Below are positions 15,065 to 23,041 of a stretch of 24,521 nt of DNA, piece by piece. The DNA is from Limnohabitans sp. (GTDB taxonomy: Bacteria; Pseudomonadota; Gammaproteobacteria; Burkholderiales; Burkholderiaceae_C). The translations under genes were made by a program, and so were the position numbers. Positions within the stretch are counted from its first letter, which is position 1, and each line of letters opens with the position of its first letter. The DNA is taken from NCBI GenBank assembly GCA_009693225.1, contig SHXP01000005.1:1-24521 (forward strand). Reading direction: 5' to 3'. The notes beneath the pieces are model-generated. The model was given only the letters and a program-made list of their open reading frames with translations. It searched no databases and was not told where the DNA came from.

Positions 15065-16066
15065 TCAATATCTGAAAAGTACCGAACCCCAGGCAAAGCC
15101 GCCGCCGACGCCTTCGAGCATGACCAGTTGTCCGGCTTGCAATTTACCGGCGCGTACGCCGGTGTCCAGCGCTAGCGGAATGGAGGCCGCCGAGGTATTG
15201 CCATGATCGGCCACAGTCAGCAGCACCTTGTCCATGGGGAGTTTCATTTTTTTTGAGGTGCTTTGAATGATGCGGATATTGGCCTGATGCGGCACCAGCC
15301 AATCCAGATCAGTGTCCTGCAAACCAGCCTTGGCCAACACAGCCCGCGCCGTATCTTCAAGCACGCCGATCGCCAGTTTGAACACCCCCTGGCCGTCCAT
15401 CTTCAGCACTGGGTCCCCCAGAATGCGGCCGCCTTGCACATGGCCGGGCACGCACAGCAAACCAACGTGTTTACCGTCGGCGTGTATGTCGGTGGCCAAT
15501 ATGCCGGGTGTGTCTGAAGCCTCAAGCACCACGGCTCCGGCACCATCGCCGAAAAGCACGCAGGTTGCGCGGTCGTTGAAATCGAGCAAACGTGAAAAGA
15601 CCTCGGCGCCGACGACCAGGGCACACCTGGCGTTACCAGCCCGGATCATCGCATCGGCAACGCTCATGGCATAAATGAAACCGGCGCAGACAGCCTGCAC
15701 ATCGAAGGCCGGGGCACCGGCGATGCCGGCCGCCTGCGGACTGAGTTGTGCCAGCTTGTGTTGCAGTATGCAGGCGGTCGAAGGAAACACCATATCCGGC
15801 GTGGAGGTGGCGACAATGATCAGATCGATATCCTCGGGACCCAGCCGGGCCGCAGACAAGGCCTGGCGGCAGGCTTCAAAGGCTAGATCGCTGCTGCATA
15901 CGCCGTCAGCGACAAAATGCCGCGCCCGGATGCCGGTGCGCTCGACGATCCATTCGTCAGAGGACTCGACGCCCTTGCCGGCCAGTTCAGCCACCAGATC
16001 GGCGTTGCTGAGTCGACGCGGCGGCAGAAAACTACCGGTTCCGGTTATTCGGGAAAACTGGCTCAT
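15065..16066 (-). CDS. fabH: beta-ketoacyl-ACP synthase III
   Basis: Initiates fatty-acid synthesis by condensing acetyl-CoA with malonyl-ACP. The 333-residue protein has Cys127 in VCAGFIYA, His260 in PHQANIRI and Asn290 in DHGNTSAAS, the complete FabH triad. The ATG overlaps the plsX stop by 4 bp (ATGA), showing tight coupling. Gene order plsX-fabH-fabD-fabG is standard. Confidence 0.98.
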   Translation of the reverse strand: MSQFSRITGTGSFLPPRRLSNADLVAELAGKGVESSDEWIVERTGIRARHFVADGVCSSDLAFEACRQALSAARLGPEDIDLIIVATSTPDMVFPSTACILQHKLAQLSPQAAGIAGAPAFDVQAVCAGFIYAMSVADAMIRAGNARCALVVGAEVFSRLLDFNDRATCVLFGDGAGAVVLEASDTPGILATDIHADGKHVGLLCVPGHVQGGRILGDPVLKMDGQGVFKLAIGVLEDTARAVLAKAGLQDTDLDWLVPHQANIRIIQSTSKKMKLPMDKVLLTVADHGNTSAASIPLALDTGVRAGKLQAGQLVMLEGVGGGFAWGSVLFRY

Positions 16067-17109
16067 GCAGATTCAGAAAGGGTTGGATGAGATTGCCCGG
16101 AAGCCGTCAATAACGGGGCGGCGTGAGCTAGTTGAGACCTCAGGCGCGCCAGCAAATCGTGGTCAGCTGCATCATACGCGCGCTGCAATGCTGTCCTGAA
16201 TGCCAATACATCCGCCGAACCGTGGCTTTTGAACACCAGCCCGCGCAGCCCCAGCAAAGCAGCACCGTTATGAAGCCTGTGGTCAACCAGTTTTTTATAA
16301 CCTGATAACGCTGGATAAGCAATGATGCCGGCAATTACAGTAAAAATATTGCGGGAAAAGCTCTTTTTCAAAAAATGTCTGGCCATGGCGGCCAGGCCTT
16401 CGCTGGCCTTGAGCGCCACATTACCGACAAAGCCGTCGCACACAACGATATCTGCGGTACCCTTGAAAATATCATTGCCTTCAACATTGCCGTAAAAATT
16501 CAAATCGCCGGAGTTAGCTGCAGATCGCAACAATTCAGCAGTTTTTTTAATGATTTCATTGCCTTTTATCGCTTCTTCGCCGATATTCAACAGGCCGACC
16601 AAGGGCTTGTCGATACCGGTCAGCACCGACACCAGTGCCGAGCCCATCAAAGCAAACTGCAGCAAATGTTCGGGCGTGGAGTCCACGTTAGCGCCTAAAT
16701 CCAGCATGGTTGTTCCGCCGCCCTTGATATTAGGCATCTGACCGGCGATGGCAGGTCTGTCAATCCCTTCCAGGGTTTTGAGCACATAACGCGCGATAGC
16801 CATCAATGCGCCGGTGTTGCCGGCAGATACAGCAGCCTGGGCGTGGCCGTCGCGCACCTGCTCAATGGCAACCCGCATAGAGGAGTCTTTTTTACGTCTG
16901 AGGGCGACCTCGATGGCATCTTCCATGCTCACCACTTCAGTGGCGGCGACGATACGGGCCCTGGGATGCGAAAAAGAGGAGAGTGCGTCAGGCAGGCCCA
17001 CCAGCAGCAGGCTGGCGTGGGGATATTGGTTGAGAAACTGCCGGCACGCAGGCAGTATCACGCTCGGACCGTGGTCCCCCCCCATACAGTCGACAGCAAG
17101 GGTTACCAC
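16063..17109 (-). CDS. plsX: phosphate acyltransferase PlsX
   Basis: Converts acyl-ACP and phosphate to acyl-phosphate for phospholipid synthesis by PlsY. The 348-residue protein opens with VTLAVDCMGGDHGPSVILPA, the PlsX N-terminus, and has SAGNTGALMA near 96-105, LDLGANVD and CDGFVGNVALKASEG. The start is GTG at 17109 with only a weak ribosome site. The 95-bp gap to rpmF contains an inverted repeat CATCAAG/CTTGATG (17148-17154/17187-17193) that could form a long-range stem on the rpmF side. The C-terminal 30 residues look low in conservation. Confidence 0.96.
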   Translation of the reverse strand: MVTLAVDCMGGDHGPSVILPACRQFLNQYPHASLLLVGLPDALSSFSHPRARIVAATEVVSMEDAIEVALRRKKDSSMRVAIEQVRDGHAQAAVSAGNTGALMAIARYVLKTLEGIDRPAIAGQMPNIKGGGTTMLDLGANVDSTPEHLLQFALMGSALVSVLTGIDKPLVGLLNIGEEAIKGNEIIKKTAELLRSAANSGDLNFYGNVEGNDIFKGTADIVVCDGFVGNVALKASEGLAAMARHFLKKSFSRNIFTVIAGIIAYPALSGYKKLVDHRLHNGAALLGLRGLVFKSHGSADVLAFRTALQRAYDAADHDLLARLRSQLAHAAPLLTASGQSHPTLSESA

Positions 17110-17204
17110 AACAGTTGCGCCTGGAGCGTGTTCAAGAAGAGCAAGCCATCAAGCAAAAGGCCCGAGCGAGACTGTCTGCGACGGATCTTGATGCAGGATA
17201 AGAC

Positions 17205-17387
17205 TCAGGCTTCGGACTTGGTTTTCAGCACCTTGCGACCGCGGTAAAAACCGGTCGGGCTGATGTGGTGACGCAAATGCACTTCACCGGTGGTCGGCTC
17301 TACGGCCAAACCGGGCACATTAAGTGCATTGTGTGAACGGTGCATGCCCCTTTTAGAGGGGGATTTTTTGTTTTGCTGGACAGCCAT
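17205..17387 (-). CDS. rpmF: 50S ribosomal protein L32
   Basis: Small protein of the large ribosomal subunit. The 60-residue sequence begins MAVQQNKKSPSKRGMHRSH, diagnostic of L32, and is rich in Lys, Arg and His. An AGGAG ribosome site lies 7 nt before the ATG. This version lacks the CxxC pairs found in some L32 proteins. Position between yceD and plsX is the common proteobacterial arrangement. Confidence 0.98.
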   Translation of the reverse strand: MAVQQNKKSPSKRGMHRSHNALNVPGLAVEPTTGEVHLRHHISPTGFYRGRKVLKTKSEA

Positions 17388-17466
17388 GACAGGCTCCTGA
17401 ATTTCGGTGGTTCAAGTGGATAGCCATGCCGGGGCACATGTACACCTGGCGGCAGAGAATAAAAAT

Positions 17467-17472
17467 ATTATA
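17467..17472 (-). promoter_or_regulatory. candidate -10 box for rpmF-plsX-fab
   Basis: A perfect TATAAT lies on the minus strand 80 bp upstream of the rpmF ATG, in the 101-bp gap after yceD, in an AT-rich patch. No good -35 hexamer is found at 16-18 bp, so the promoter assignment rests on the -10 alone. Confidence 0.35.
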
Positions 17473-17488
17473 AGGGCAAGTCAGGTAT

Positions 17489-18016
17489 TCAGGGTTCGGC
17501 CGTTTTCAGACCGGCCAGTGCGGCAAACGGATGCGGCAAGTCATCGACCAGCAGTGGGCTGGCCGGCGGCCGGCAATCTTCATGGCTGATGATCAACGGC
17601 ATAGCGAGCAGCAATTCATCCTCCAGCAGTTCAAACGCGTCGAACTCGGCAGACCTCACCAGCAAATCCTCTTCACAATCATCATCTTGCGCCAAGGCAG
17701 TGGCTTCATCGTCGACAAAACGGAACCAGCGGTCAACCCCGACCGTCACCGGCATCGGCTCCAGACAACGCTGGCAGATTTGCGGCAAAGACAAAACCGC
17801 CTGTAAATGTATCCAGTGCTGCAAGCGCGTGGCAGTGCCCCGGCTTTGCCCCGCAAGCGACCAGTCGCAGACCGGCTCAAGGGGCTGCAGCGGCGCGCCC
17901 CCGCTCACCTCAAGCACTCTGCCCAGGGCTGCCAAAGGTGTGCGCAGGCTGAGGGCGCCAGCCAGCTCGGCAAAACGCTGCGTATCCAGCGACCGGGCAT
18001 TCCATTCGTTTGTCAT
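17489..18016 (-). CDS. yceD: YceD/DUF177 large-subunit rRNA accumulation protein
   Basis: DUF177 proteins are needed for normal 23S rRNA levels in bacteria and plastids and are usually encoded next to rpmF, as here. The 175-residue protein has the family's CxxC pair (LPQICQRCLEPM, C81/C84) followed by a long acidic segment (DDCEEDLL and neighbours), then LLVDDLPHPFAALAGL at the end. The start ATG at 18016 gives MTNEWNARSLDTQRFAE. Longer in-frame starts up to 18316 would run antisense through maf and are unlikely. It is divergent from maf with only 27 bp between start codons, so the two promoters must overlap the genes. Confidence 0.93.
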   Translation of the reverse strand: MTNEWNARSLDTQRFAELAGALSLRTPLAALGRVLEVSGGAPLQPLEPVCDWSLAGQSRGTATRLQHWIHLQAVLSLPQICQRCLEPMPVTVGVDRWFRFVDDEATALAQDDDCEEDLLVRSAEFDAFELLEDELLLAMPLIISHEDCRPPASPLLVDDLPHPFAALAGLKTAEP

Positions 18017-18043
18017 GCCGTGCAGTGTAAGAGAATGGGGCGC

Positions 18044-18643
18044 ATGTCCTCTGCCTTCTCTGCCCGCCCCCTCATACTCGGCTCTACTTCCATCTACCGG
18101 CGCGAACTGCTGCAACGCCTGCGCCTGCCGTTTGAAGTCATCGGCCCGCAGGTGGATGAAACGACTCTGAGCGGCGAGTCTCCGCAGACCCTGGCGTGCC
18201 GGCTGGCCCTGGCCAAAGCCAATGCGGTGGCGCTTCTCCATCCGCAAGCGGTGGTCATCGGCTCGGATCAGGTGGCCGATCTCGACGGAGAAGCCTTGGG
18301 CAAACCCGGCAACCACGCCAATGCTGTACGCCAGTTACAGCGCATGCGCGGCCGCAGCGTGGTGTTTCAAACAGCGGTGGCGGTGGTCTGCCTGGACACT
18401 GGGTTTGCCGGACAAGCCTTGGCCCAGGTCAGGGTCGCTTTCCGCCCGTTCAGCGACCAGGCCATTGAAGATTATTTGCTTGCGGAAAAACCGTATGACT
18501 GCGCGGGCAGCGCCAAAAGCGAGGGGCTGGGCATTGCCTTGCTGGCAAGCATTGACAACCAGGACCCGACGGCACTGGTCGGCCTCCCCCTGATCCACAC
18601 CTGCCGCCTGTTGCGCGCAGCAGGCATACCTTTGCTGGACTGA
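18044..18643 (+). CDS. maf: Maf-like nucleoside triphosphate pyrophosphatase (YceF type)
   Basis: Hydrolyses non-canonical or modified nucleotides such as m7GTP to the monophosphate. The 199-residue protein has the N-terminal LILGSTSIYRRELL, the substrate-binding Ser/Arg motif, and VIGSDQVADLDGEALGKPG with Asp75 as the metal-binding residue, followed by the usual GRSVVFQTAVAV region. The start at 18044 gives MSSAFSARPLILGS; an upstream in-frame start at 17807 would overlap yceD antisense. The yceD/yceF neighbourhood matches E. coli and supports the YceF subgroup. The methyltransferase follows after 7 bp. Confidence 0.95.
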   Translation: MSSAFSARPLILGSTSIYRRELLQRLRLPFEVIGPQVDETTLSGESPQTLACRLALAKANAVALLHPQAVVIGSDQVADLDGEALGKPGNHANAVRQLQRMRGRSVVFQTAVAVVCLDTGFAGQALAQVRVAFRPFSDQAIEDYLLAEKPYDCAGSAKSEGLGIALLASIDNQDPTALVGLPLIHTCRLLRAAGIPLLD

Positions 18644-18650
18644 GCTGAAC

Positions 18651-19424
18651 ATGGCTTCGGCACCAACTGCTCACGGGCGCTTGTTTCTGGTACCGGCTCC
18701 GCTGGATTTCATGTGCCGGACCCAGGCCCCGTTGAACCAGGTCATGCCGCAGGCTACACTACACACCGCCTCGCAACTCAGTCACTGGGTCAGCGAAAAC
18801 GCCAAGTCCACCCGCGCCCTGCTCAAACGCATCGGCGAGATTTATCCCCTGTCCTCGGCTTTGCAGGATCAACACATTGCCGAGTTGCCGCGCCTGGTGC
18901 ACAAAAAAGGCGACCACGCCGCCGGTATAGACACCGGCATTCTGCTGGCCCCGGCCTTGCAAGGGCATGACATGGGCCTGGCCAGCGAGGCAGGTATGCC
19001 GGCGGTGGCGGATCCAGGTTCATCACTGGTGCGGGCGGCGCATGACGCAGGTATTGAAGTGGTGCCCCTGGTCGGCCCGTGCTCGCTGTTGCTGGCACTG
19101 GCGGGCAGCGGCTTGAACGGTCAGCAGTTTGCTTTTATCGGCTATTTGCCGCAGGATGCAGCGCTGCGTTTGCAGCGGATTCAAACTCTGGAAGAACGGG
19201 CGTTGGCCACAGGGGAAACACAAATCTTCATTGAAACACCCTACCGCAATGAAGCTTTGCACGCGGCCCTGCTCAATGGATTACAACAGAGCACGCGGCT
19301 TTGTCTGTGCAGCAATTTGAGTCTGGCAGACATGCTGGTGCAAAGCCTCCGGGTGGCTGACTGGAAGAAAAAAGGGCTGACACCGGACAAGCACAGCCCG
19401 GTTGTATTTGCTTTCGGACCTTGA
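18651..19424 (+). CDS. RsmI-like SAM-dependent methyltransferase
   Basis: Belongs to the tetrapyrrole-methylase fold family that includes the 16S rRNA 2'-O-methyltransferase RsmI. The 257-residue protein shows GRLFLVPAPL at the start, MGLASEAGMPAVADPGSSLVRAAHDAGIEVVPLVGPCSLLLALAGSG-type motifs at about 104-150 (quoted here only in outline), FIGYLP at 159-164 and IFIETPYRNEAL at about 197-208. These match RsmI landmarks, but the N-terminus is divergent: the usual GNLGD-type motif is replaced by APLDFMCR. It is probably a paralogue with a different or unknown target rather than RsmI itself. It is co-transcribed with maf and convergent with sppA, 45 bp apart. Confidence 0.85.
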   Translation: MASAPTAHGRLFLVPAPLDFMCRTQAPLNQVMPQATLHTASQLSHWVSENAKSTRALLKRIGEIYPLSSALQDQHIAELPRLVHKKGDHAAGIDTGILLAPALQGHDMGLASEAGMPAVADPGSSLVRAAHDAGIEVVPLVGPCSLLLALAGSGLNGQQFAFIGYLPQDAALRLQRIQTLEERALATGETQIFIETPYRNEALHAALLNGLQQSTRLCLCSNLSLADMLVQSLRVADWKKKGLTPDKHSPVVFAFGP

Positions 19425-19469
19425 GCCGGCGGCCAGGCGGTCCGGGGCGGTCAGAACCGGGTCAAGAAC

Positions 19470-20522
19470 TCATCGGATACGGGGCAGCAGATTGAGCGAC
19501 GCTTTCACCATGGCCTCGCCCATAGCAGCGCCGAAACGCTTGACCAATCTTTCGGCCACATTGTCCTGGCGGGTGTAGTCCACTATGTCCTCGGCTTTGA
19601 CCACATCCCGCGCCACACTGTAGAGCGTGCCGTAGTCGTCAGCCAGACCGAGTTCTACGGCTTGCTGACCGCTCCAGAACAAACCGCTGAAAGTCTCCGG
19701 GGTTTCCTTCAATCGCTCGCCCCGGCCTTCACGCACAACCGAAATGAATTGCTGGTGAATCTGGTCCAGTAACCGCTGGGCATGGGCTTTCTGCGGCTTG
19801 GTCAGGGTACTGAAAGGATCCAGAAAACCCTTGTTTTCGCCGGCGGTCATGAGTCGACGCTCGACACCGAGCTTGTCCATCAAACCGGTAAAACCGAAAC
19901 CGTCCATCAACACGCCTATGCTACCGACAATGCTGGCCTTGTCGACAAAGATTTTGTCGGCGTTGGCAGCAATGTAATAAGCGGCCGAGGCGCAGGTTTC
20001 CTGCACCACCACATACACCGGTTTCGGATGCAAAGCTTTCAGTCGTTTGATTTCATCGTTGATCATGCCGGCCTGCACAGGGCTGCCGCCGGGTGAATTG
20101 ATCAGCAGCACCACGGCTTGTGCGCCGTCGTCTTCAAAGGCCTGACGCATGGAATCAATGATCCATTCTGCATTGGCGTTGGCATCAGCATCTATCTCGC
20201 CCTTGATTTCAATCAGCGCGGTGTGAGGTGTGGTGGTGGAAGTGTTGGCGGAATTTTTACCGTGGTGAAAGGAATACCACAAAACGCCTAAGAACAACAG
20301 CGTCCAGAACAGGCGAAAACCGATGCGCCAGCGCCTGGCTGCGCGCTGTTCGTTCAACTGAGCCATCACCAGGCGTTCCAGGGTTTCACGCTCCCAGGCA
20401 AGCGCTTTGTCAGCAGCCGGTGCAGCCGCAGGGACCGCGGCCGCAAAAGCGCCCGGCGCGGTCACAGGCTCAGCGGCGGCTTTCTGCGTATCAGGGGATG
20501 GTGGGTTGTTATCGTTTTGCAT
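19470..20522 (-). CDS. sppA: S49 family signal-peptide peptidase, SppA-like
   Basis: Membrane-bound serine protease that degrades cleaved signal peptides. The 350-residue protein has an Ala/Pro-rich cytoplasmic N-terminus (about 1-45) and one membrane span at about 67-85. The S49 domain contains INSPGGS near 141-147, Ser179 in ETCASAAYYIAA and Lys231 in AGENKGFLDPF as the likely Ser-Lys dyad. It is the short, single-domain type. The ATG at 20522 lies 2 bp after the Rieske gene stop. A longer frame starting at 20633 would overlap that gene and is rejected. Confidence 0.93.
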   Translation of the reverse strand: MQNDNNPPSPDTQKAAAEPVTAPGAFAAAVPAAAPAADKALAWERETLERLVMAQLNEQRAARRWRIGFRLFWTLLFLGVLWYSFHHGKNSANTSTTTPHTALIEIKGEIDADANANAEWIIDSMRQAFEDDGAQAVVLLINSPGGSPVQAGMINDEIKRLKALHPKPVYVVVQETCASAAYYIAANADKIFVDKASIVGSIGVLMDGFGFTGLMDKLGVERRLMTAGENKGFLDPFSTLTKPQKAHAQRLLDQIHQQFISVVREGRGERLKETPETFSGLFWSGQQAVELGLADDYGTLYSVARDVVKAEDIVDYTRQDNVAERLVKRFGAAMGEAMVKASLNLLPRIR

Positions 20523-20524
20523 GT

Positions 20525-20896
20525 TCAAAATTCTAAAGGCTTGAGGTTGTAGGCAGTATGCCAGTGCACCACCCCGTAGCTTTCGCTGAGGGTGATTTTC
20601 ACCAGTCCGCCGCGACATGGGCCGCCGACGCATTCACCGGTATCCGGTGCATAAGTCGCACCGTGGGTGGCGCACATCAACCAGCGCCCCTCAGTGTCAA
20701 AAAACCGGTCTGGCTGGAAATCCATTTCCATCGCCACATGGGTGCAGCGGTTCAAATAAGCCTGCACCCGGCCTTCAAAACGCACCGCGAATGCGCGACA
20801 GGTCTTCCCGGCGTACATCACGTCAAACGGCACGGCCAGACCGCTGTCTGCCAAATCCGTGCTGTTGCACAAGGGAACCAATCTGTCGTCAGCCAT
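20525..20896 (-). CDS. Rieske [2Fe-2S] domain protein
   Basis: Single-domain 123-residue Rieske ferredoxin-like protein. The cluster ligands are visible as C51-T-H53 and C75-A-T-H78-G, a compact Cys-X-His...Cys-X2-His pattern. There is no signal peptide or membrane span, so it is expected to be cytoplasmic. Its start overlaps the end of the phosphatase gene by 8 bp, and sppA follows after 2 bp, so it is co-expressed with both. The electron partner and role are unknown. This gene order occurs in related bacteria as far as I recall, but the link to RluC or SppA is unexplained. Confidence 0.92.
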   Translation of the reverse strand: MADDRLVPLCNSTDLADSGLAVPFDVMYAGKTCRAFAVRFEGRVQAYLNRCTHVAMEMDFQPDRFFDTEGRWLMCATHGATYAPDTGECVGGPCRGGLVKITLSESYGVVHWHTAYNLKPLEF

Positions 20897-21560
20897 GTCC
20901 GATCAGCCAGTCGTGTAATTCGCCCACGTTATGCGCAACCGTCAATGGCTTCCAGCGACCGAAGTCCGAGGTGCCATGGGCGCCGTAGCTCACGGCCACA
21001 CTGGCGCAACCGGCGTTGTGCGCCATTTCCAGATCGTGCGTGGTGTCGCCGATCATCAAGGTGCGCCCGGGCGGGACGCCGAATTCGGCCATCAATTCGT
21101 GCAGCATGCGAGGATTCGGTTTACCGGCGGTTTCATCGGCAGTGCGCGAGGCATCAAACATGCCGCGCAATTCGACCTGGTGCAAAGCCTCGTCCAGCCC
21201 TTTGCGGCTTTTGCCGGTGGCCACGGTCAAGGTGTGCTGTTGTTCGCGCAAGGCACGCAGCATCGGCAGAATGCCATCAAACAGCGACAGGTCCTGATGG
21301 CGGGCCTCATAGTGGTGCCGGTAGCGCTCACCCAGCAAAGGGTATTTTGCCTTTGGCACATCGGGCGCGGCATGCGCCAGCGCAGGCATCAGGGCCATGC
21401 CGATGACGTAAACCGCCTGCTCGTCGCTGGGCTTACGCCCGCCGACATCAAGCACCGCGTTTTGAATACAACGCACGATGATGCGGGTCGAGTCGTACAG
21501 CGTGCCGTCCCAATCGAAGGCAATCAGATCAAACCGGCGAGGGCGCAGGGGGTTGGACAT
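20889..21560 (-). CDS. HAD-family phosphatase, phosphoglycolate phosphatase-like
   Basis: The 223-residue haloacid-dehalogenase-type hydrolase has motif I FDWDGTLYDS with Asp16 nucleophile and Asp18. Motif II is likely TVATGKS, motif III is around AGKPNPRMLHEL, and motif IV is MIGDTTHDLEMA. Similarity to Gph suggests phosphoglycolate phosphatase, but HAD substrates cannot be read from sequence alone. The gene overlaps the rluC 3' end by 32 bp; the first ATG is kept because motif I starts at residue 15. Confidence 0.9.
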   Translation of the reverse strand: MSNPLRPRRFDLIAFDWDGTLYDSTRIIVRCIQNAVLDVGGRKPSDEQAVYVIGMALMPALAHAAPDVPKAKYPLLGERYRHHYEARHQDLSLFDGILPMLRALREQQHTLTVATGKSRKGLDEALHQVELRGMFDASRTADETAGKPNPRMLHELMAEFGVPPGRTLMIGDTTHDLEMAHNAGCASVAVSYGAHGTSDFGRWKPLTVAHNVGELHDWLIGHG

Positions 21561-22527
21561 GGTCTATGTAATTCTGTAATTCGTCAGGTAATGCGGCCTC
21601 GACAGTCTCACTGCGACCGGTTTGCGGATGGATGAACTGTAACCGCCAGGCATGCAAAAACATGCGTTTCATGCCAAACGCCGCCAGCCTTTTGTTCAAT
21701 TCGAAGTCGCCGTATTTGTTGTCGCCGACGATGGGATAGCCTTGGCTGGCCAGATGCACGCGTATCTGATGGGTGCGCCCGGTTTTGATGGTGACTTCCA
21801 GCAGGCTGTAATCACCGACCAGGCGGGACACCCGTACCAGGGTAATGGCACGCTGGGCGTTGGCATCGTCCTTGGCGGCAATACGCACCCGGCGCTCCCC
21901 CTCGCCCGCGCCATTGGGAATCAGGTAGCGCTGCAAGGGCAGATCAATCACTTTTTTGTTCGACGGCCATTGGCCCTTGACCAGAGCCATGTAGGTCTTG
22001 CCGGTCTCACGGTCGCGAAACTGGTCCTGCAAGCGCGTGAGCGCACTGCGTTTCTTCGCCACCAGCAAGACACCGGAGGTGTCACGGTCGAGCCGGTGCA
22101 CCAGCTCCAGCATGCGCGCGCCTGGCCTGGCCTGGCGCAGTTGCTCGATGACGCCAAAGCTGACACCGCTGCCACCGTGTACCGCCACACCCGCCGGTTT
22201 GTCGATGGCCAGCATTTGCTCGTCTTCCAGCAACACGGGGAATTCGCGCCCCGGCGCCACCGGTGCGCTCAGATCTACCGCAGCCACACGCACCGGCGGC
22301 AGCCGCACCAGGTCCCCGGTCTGCACCCGGGTGTCGGCATTGACCCGGCCCTTGTTAATACGCACTTCACCGGTGCGGATGATGCGGTACACATGGGTTT
22401 TGGGTACGCCTTTGAGGTGGCGCAACAGGAAATTGTCCAGGCGCTGACCGGACGATTCCTCGTCGACCAACAGGGTCTTGACCGCCGCAGCAGCAGGTGT
22501 CTCAGGTGTATCTATAATATGTCTCAC
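21529..22527 (-). CDS. rluC: 23S rRNA pseudouridine synthase RluC
   Basis: Forms pseudouridines in 23S rRNA (955, 2504 and 2580 in E. coli). The 332-residue protein has an N-terminal S4 RNA-binding domain at about 28-80 (GQRLDNFLLRHLKG onwards). The RluA-type catalytic domain follows with IDKPAGVAVHGG and HRLDRDTSG at 144-152, where Asp147 is the catalytic residue, then TGRTHQIRVHLAS. GTG at 22527 is chosen: it gives RHIIDTPETP then the S4 domain. A longer frame starting near 22866 would cover the whole rne leader with no family-like sequence. Divergent pairing with rne is conserved in proteobacteria. Confidence 0.94.
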   Translation of the reverse strand: MRHIIDTPETPAAAAVKTLLVDEESSGQRLDNFLLRHLKGVPKTHVYRIIRTGEVRINKGRVNADTRVQTGDLVRLPPVRVAAVDLSAPVAPGREFPVLLEDEQMLAIDKPAGVAVHGGSGVSFGVIEQLRQARPGARMLELVHRLDRDTSGVLLVAKKRSALTRLQDQFRDRETGKTYMALVKGQWPSNKKVIDLPLQRYLIPNGAGEGERRVRIAAKDDANAQRAITLVRVSRLVGDYSLLEVTIKTGRTHQIRVHLASQGYPIVGDNKYGDFELNKRLAAFGMKRMFLHAWRLQFIHPQTGRSETVEAALPDELQNYIDHVQPPAPSPV

Positions 22528-23041
22528 CAGTGTCCGAGTGTAAGTGCTTGATTGGAGTAAGAGATTAGAGCACGTCCCACCTGCACTGAGAGGTCGATGC
22601 CCGATGTGGCCGCCGCAAGCCTTACCGCCGAATAGCGGTCTGCCCTGCGGCCACACAAGCCTATGCCTTGGAAATCGCCGAAACGGAATTCCCCCATTGT
22701 AGGTTTGTTGTGAGCCTGCAAGGACCAAAGTGAGATTGTCGATATTCATGAACCTGATCTGGGTGCTTATTAAAATGTGCTTCTCCTGGCTTATGCCGGT
22801 TGAAGAACTGCGCATTTCCCGCACTTTTGCAGGTTCTTTAATGAACCCCATGGCTGTCTGTGCCATGCCAGTTCGCCTTCAACTCGCCCGCATCCACCCG
22901 CCACCTGCCCGACATCGCCGCTAAAGCGGTATGTCCGGCGCATGACTGCGCGGTATTCCATTTCCTTTTTCCTGCAAAAGCCTGCGGCATCGTTGGTCCG
23001 GCACGGACCTGTGTTGTACATAGCAATAAAAGGAACGCATT
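22528..23041 (+). promoter_or_regulatory. long hairpin-rich leader region of rne
   Basis: This 514-bp stretch separates the divergent rluC and rne genes and shows no convincing ORF. Inverted repeats: TGTGGCCGC/GCGGCCACA at 22605-22613/22647-22655 enclosing ACCGC/GCGGT (22624-22639), GGTTC/GAACC at 22832-22836/22843-22847, ATGGC/GCCAT near 22850-22866, and GGTCCG/CGGACC at 22995-23000/23004-23009. The rne ATG has AAGGA 8 nt upstream. Possible -10 boxes are TATAAT at 22513-22518 and TAAAAT at 22771-22776, both with poor -35 boxes. E. coli rne has a long leader through which RNase E controls its own mRNA; a similar role here is inference. Confidence 0.5.

Noticed and set aside
19415..19444. Terminator between the methyltransferase and sppA
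   Set aside because: CGGACC/GGTCCG can pair across the convergent junction, but no T run follows on either strand.
21652..22551. 299-codon frame antisense to rluC
   Set aside because: It overlaps a gene with intact S4 and catalytic motifs; the translated sequence is His/Gln-rich shadow-like.
22730..22924. Small hydrophobic frame starting at GTG in the rne leader
   Set aside because: There is no ribosome site, the C-terminus is shadow-like (PPPARHRR), and it overlaps predicted RNA hairpins.
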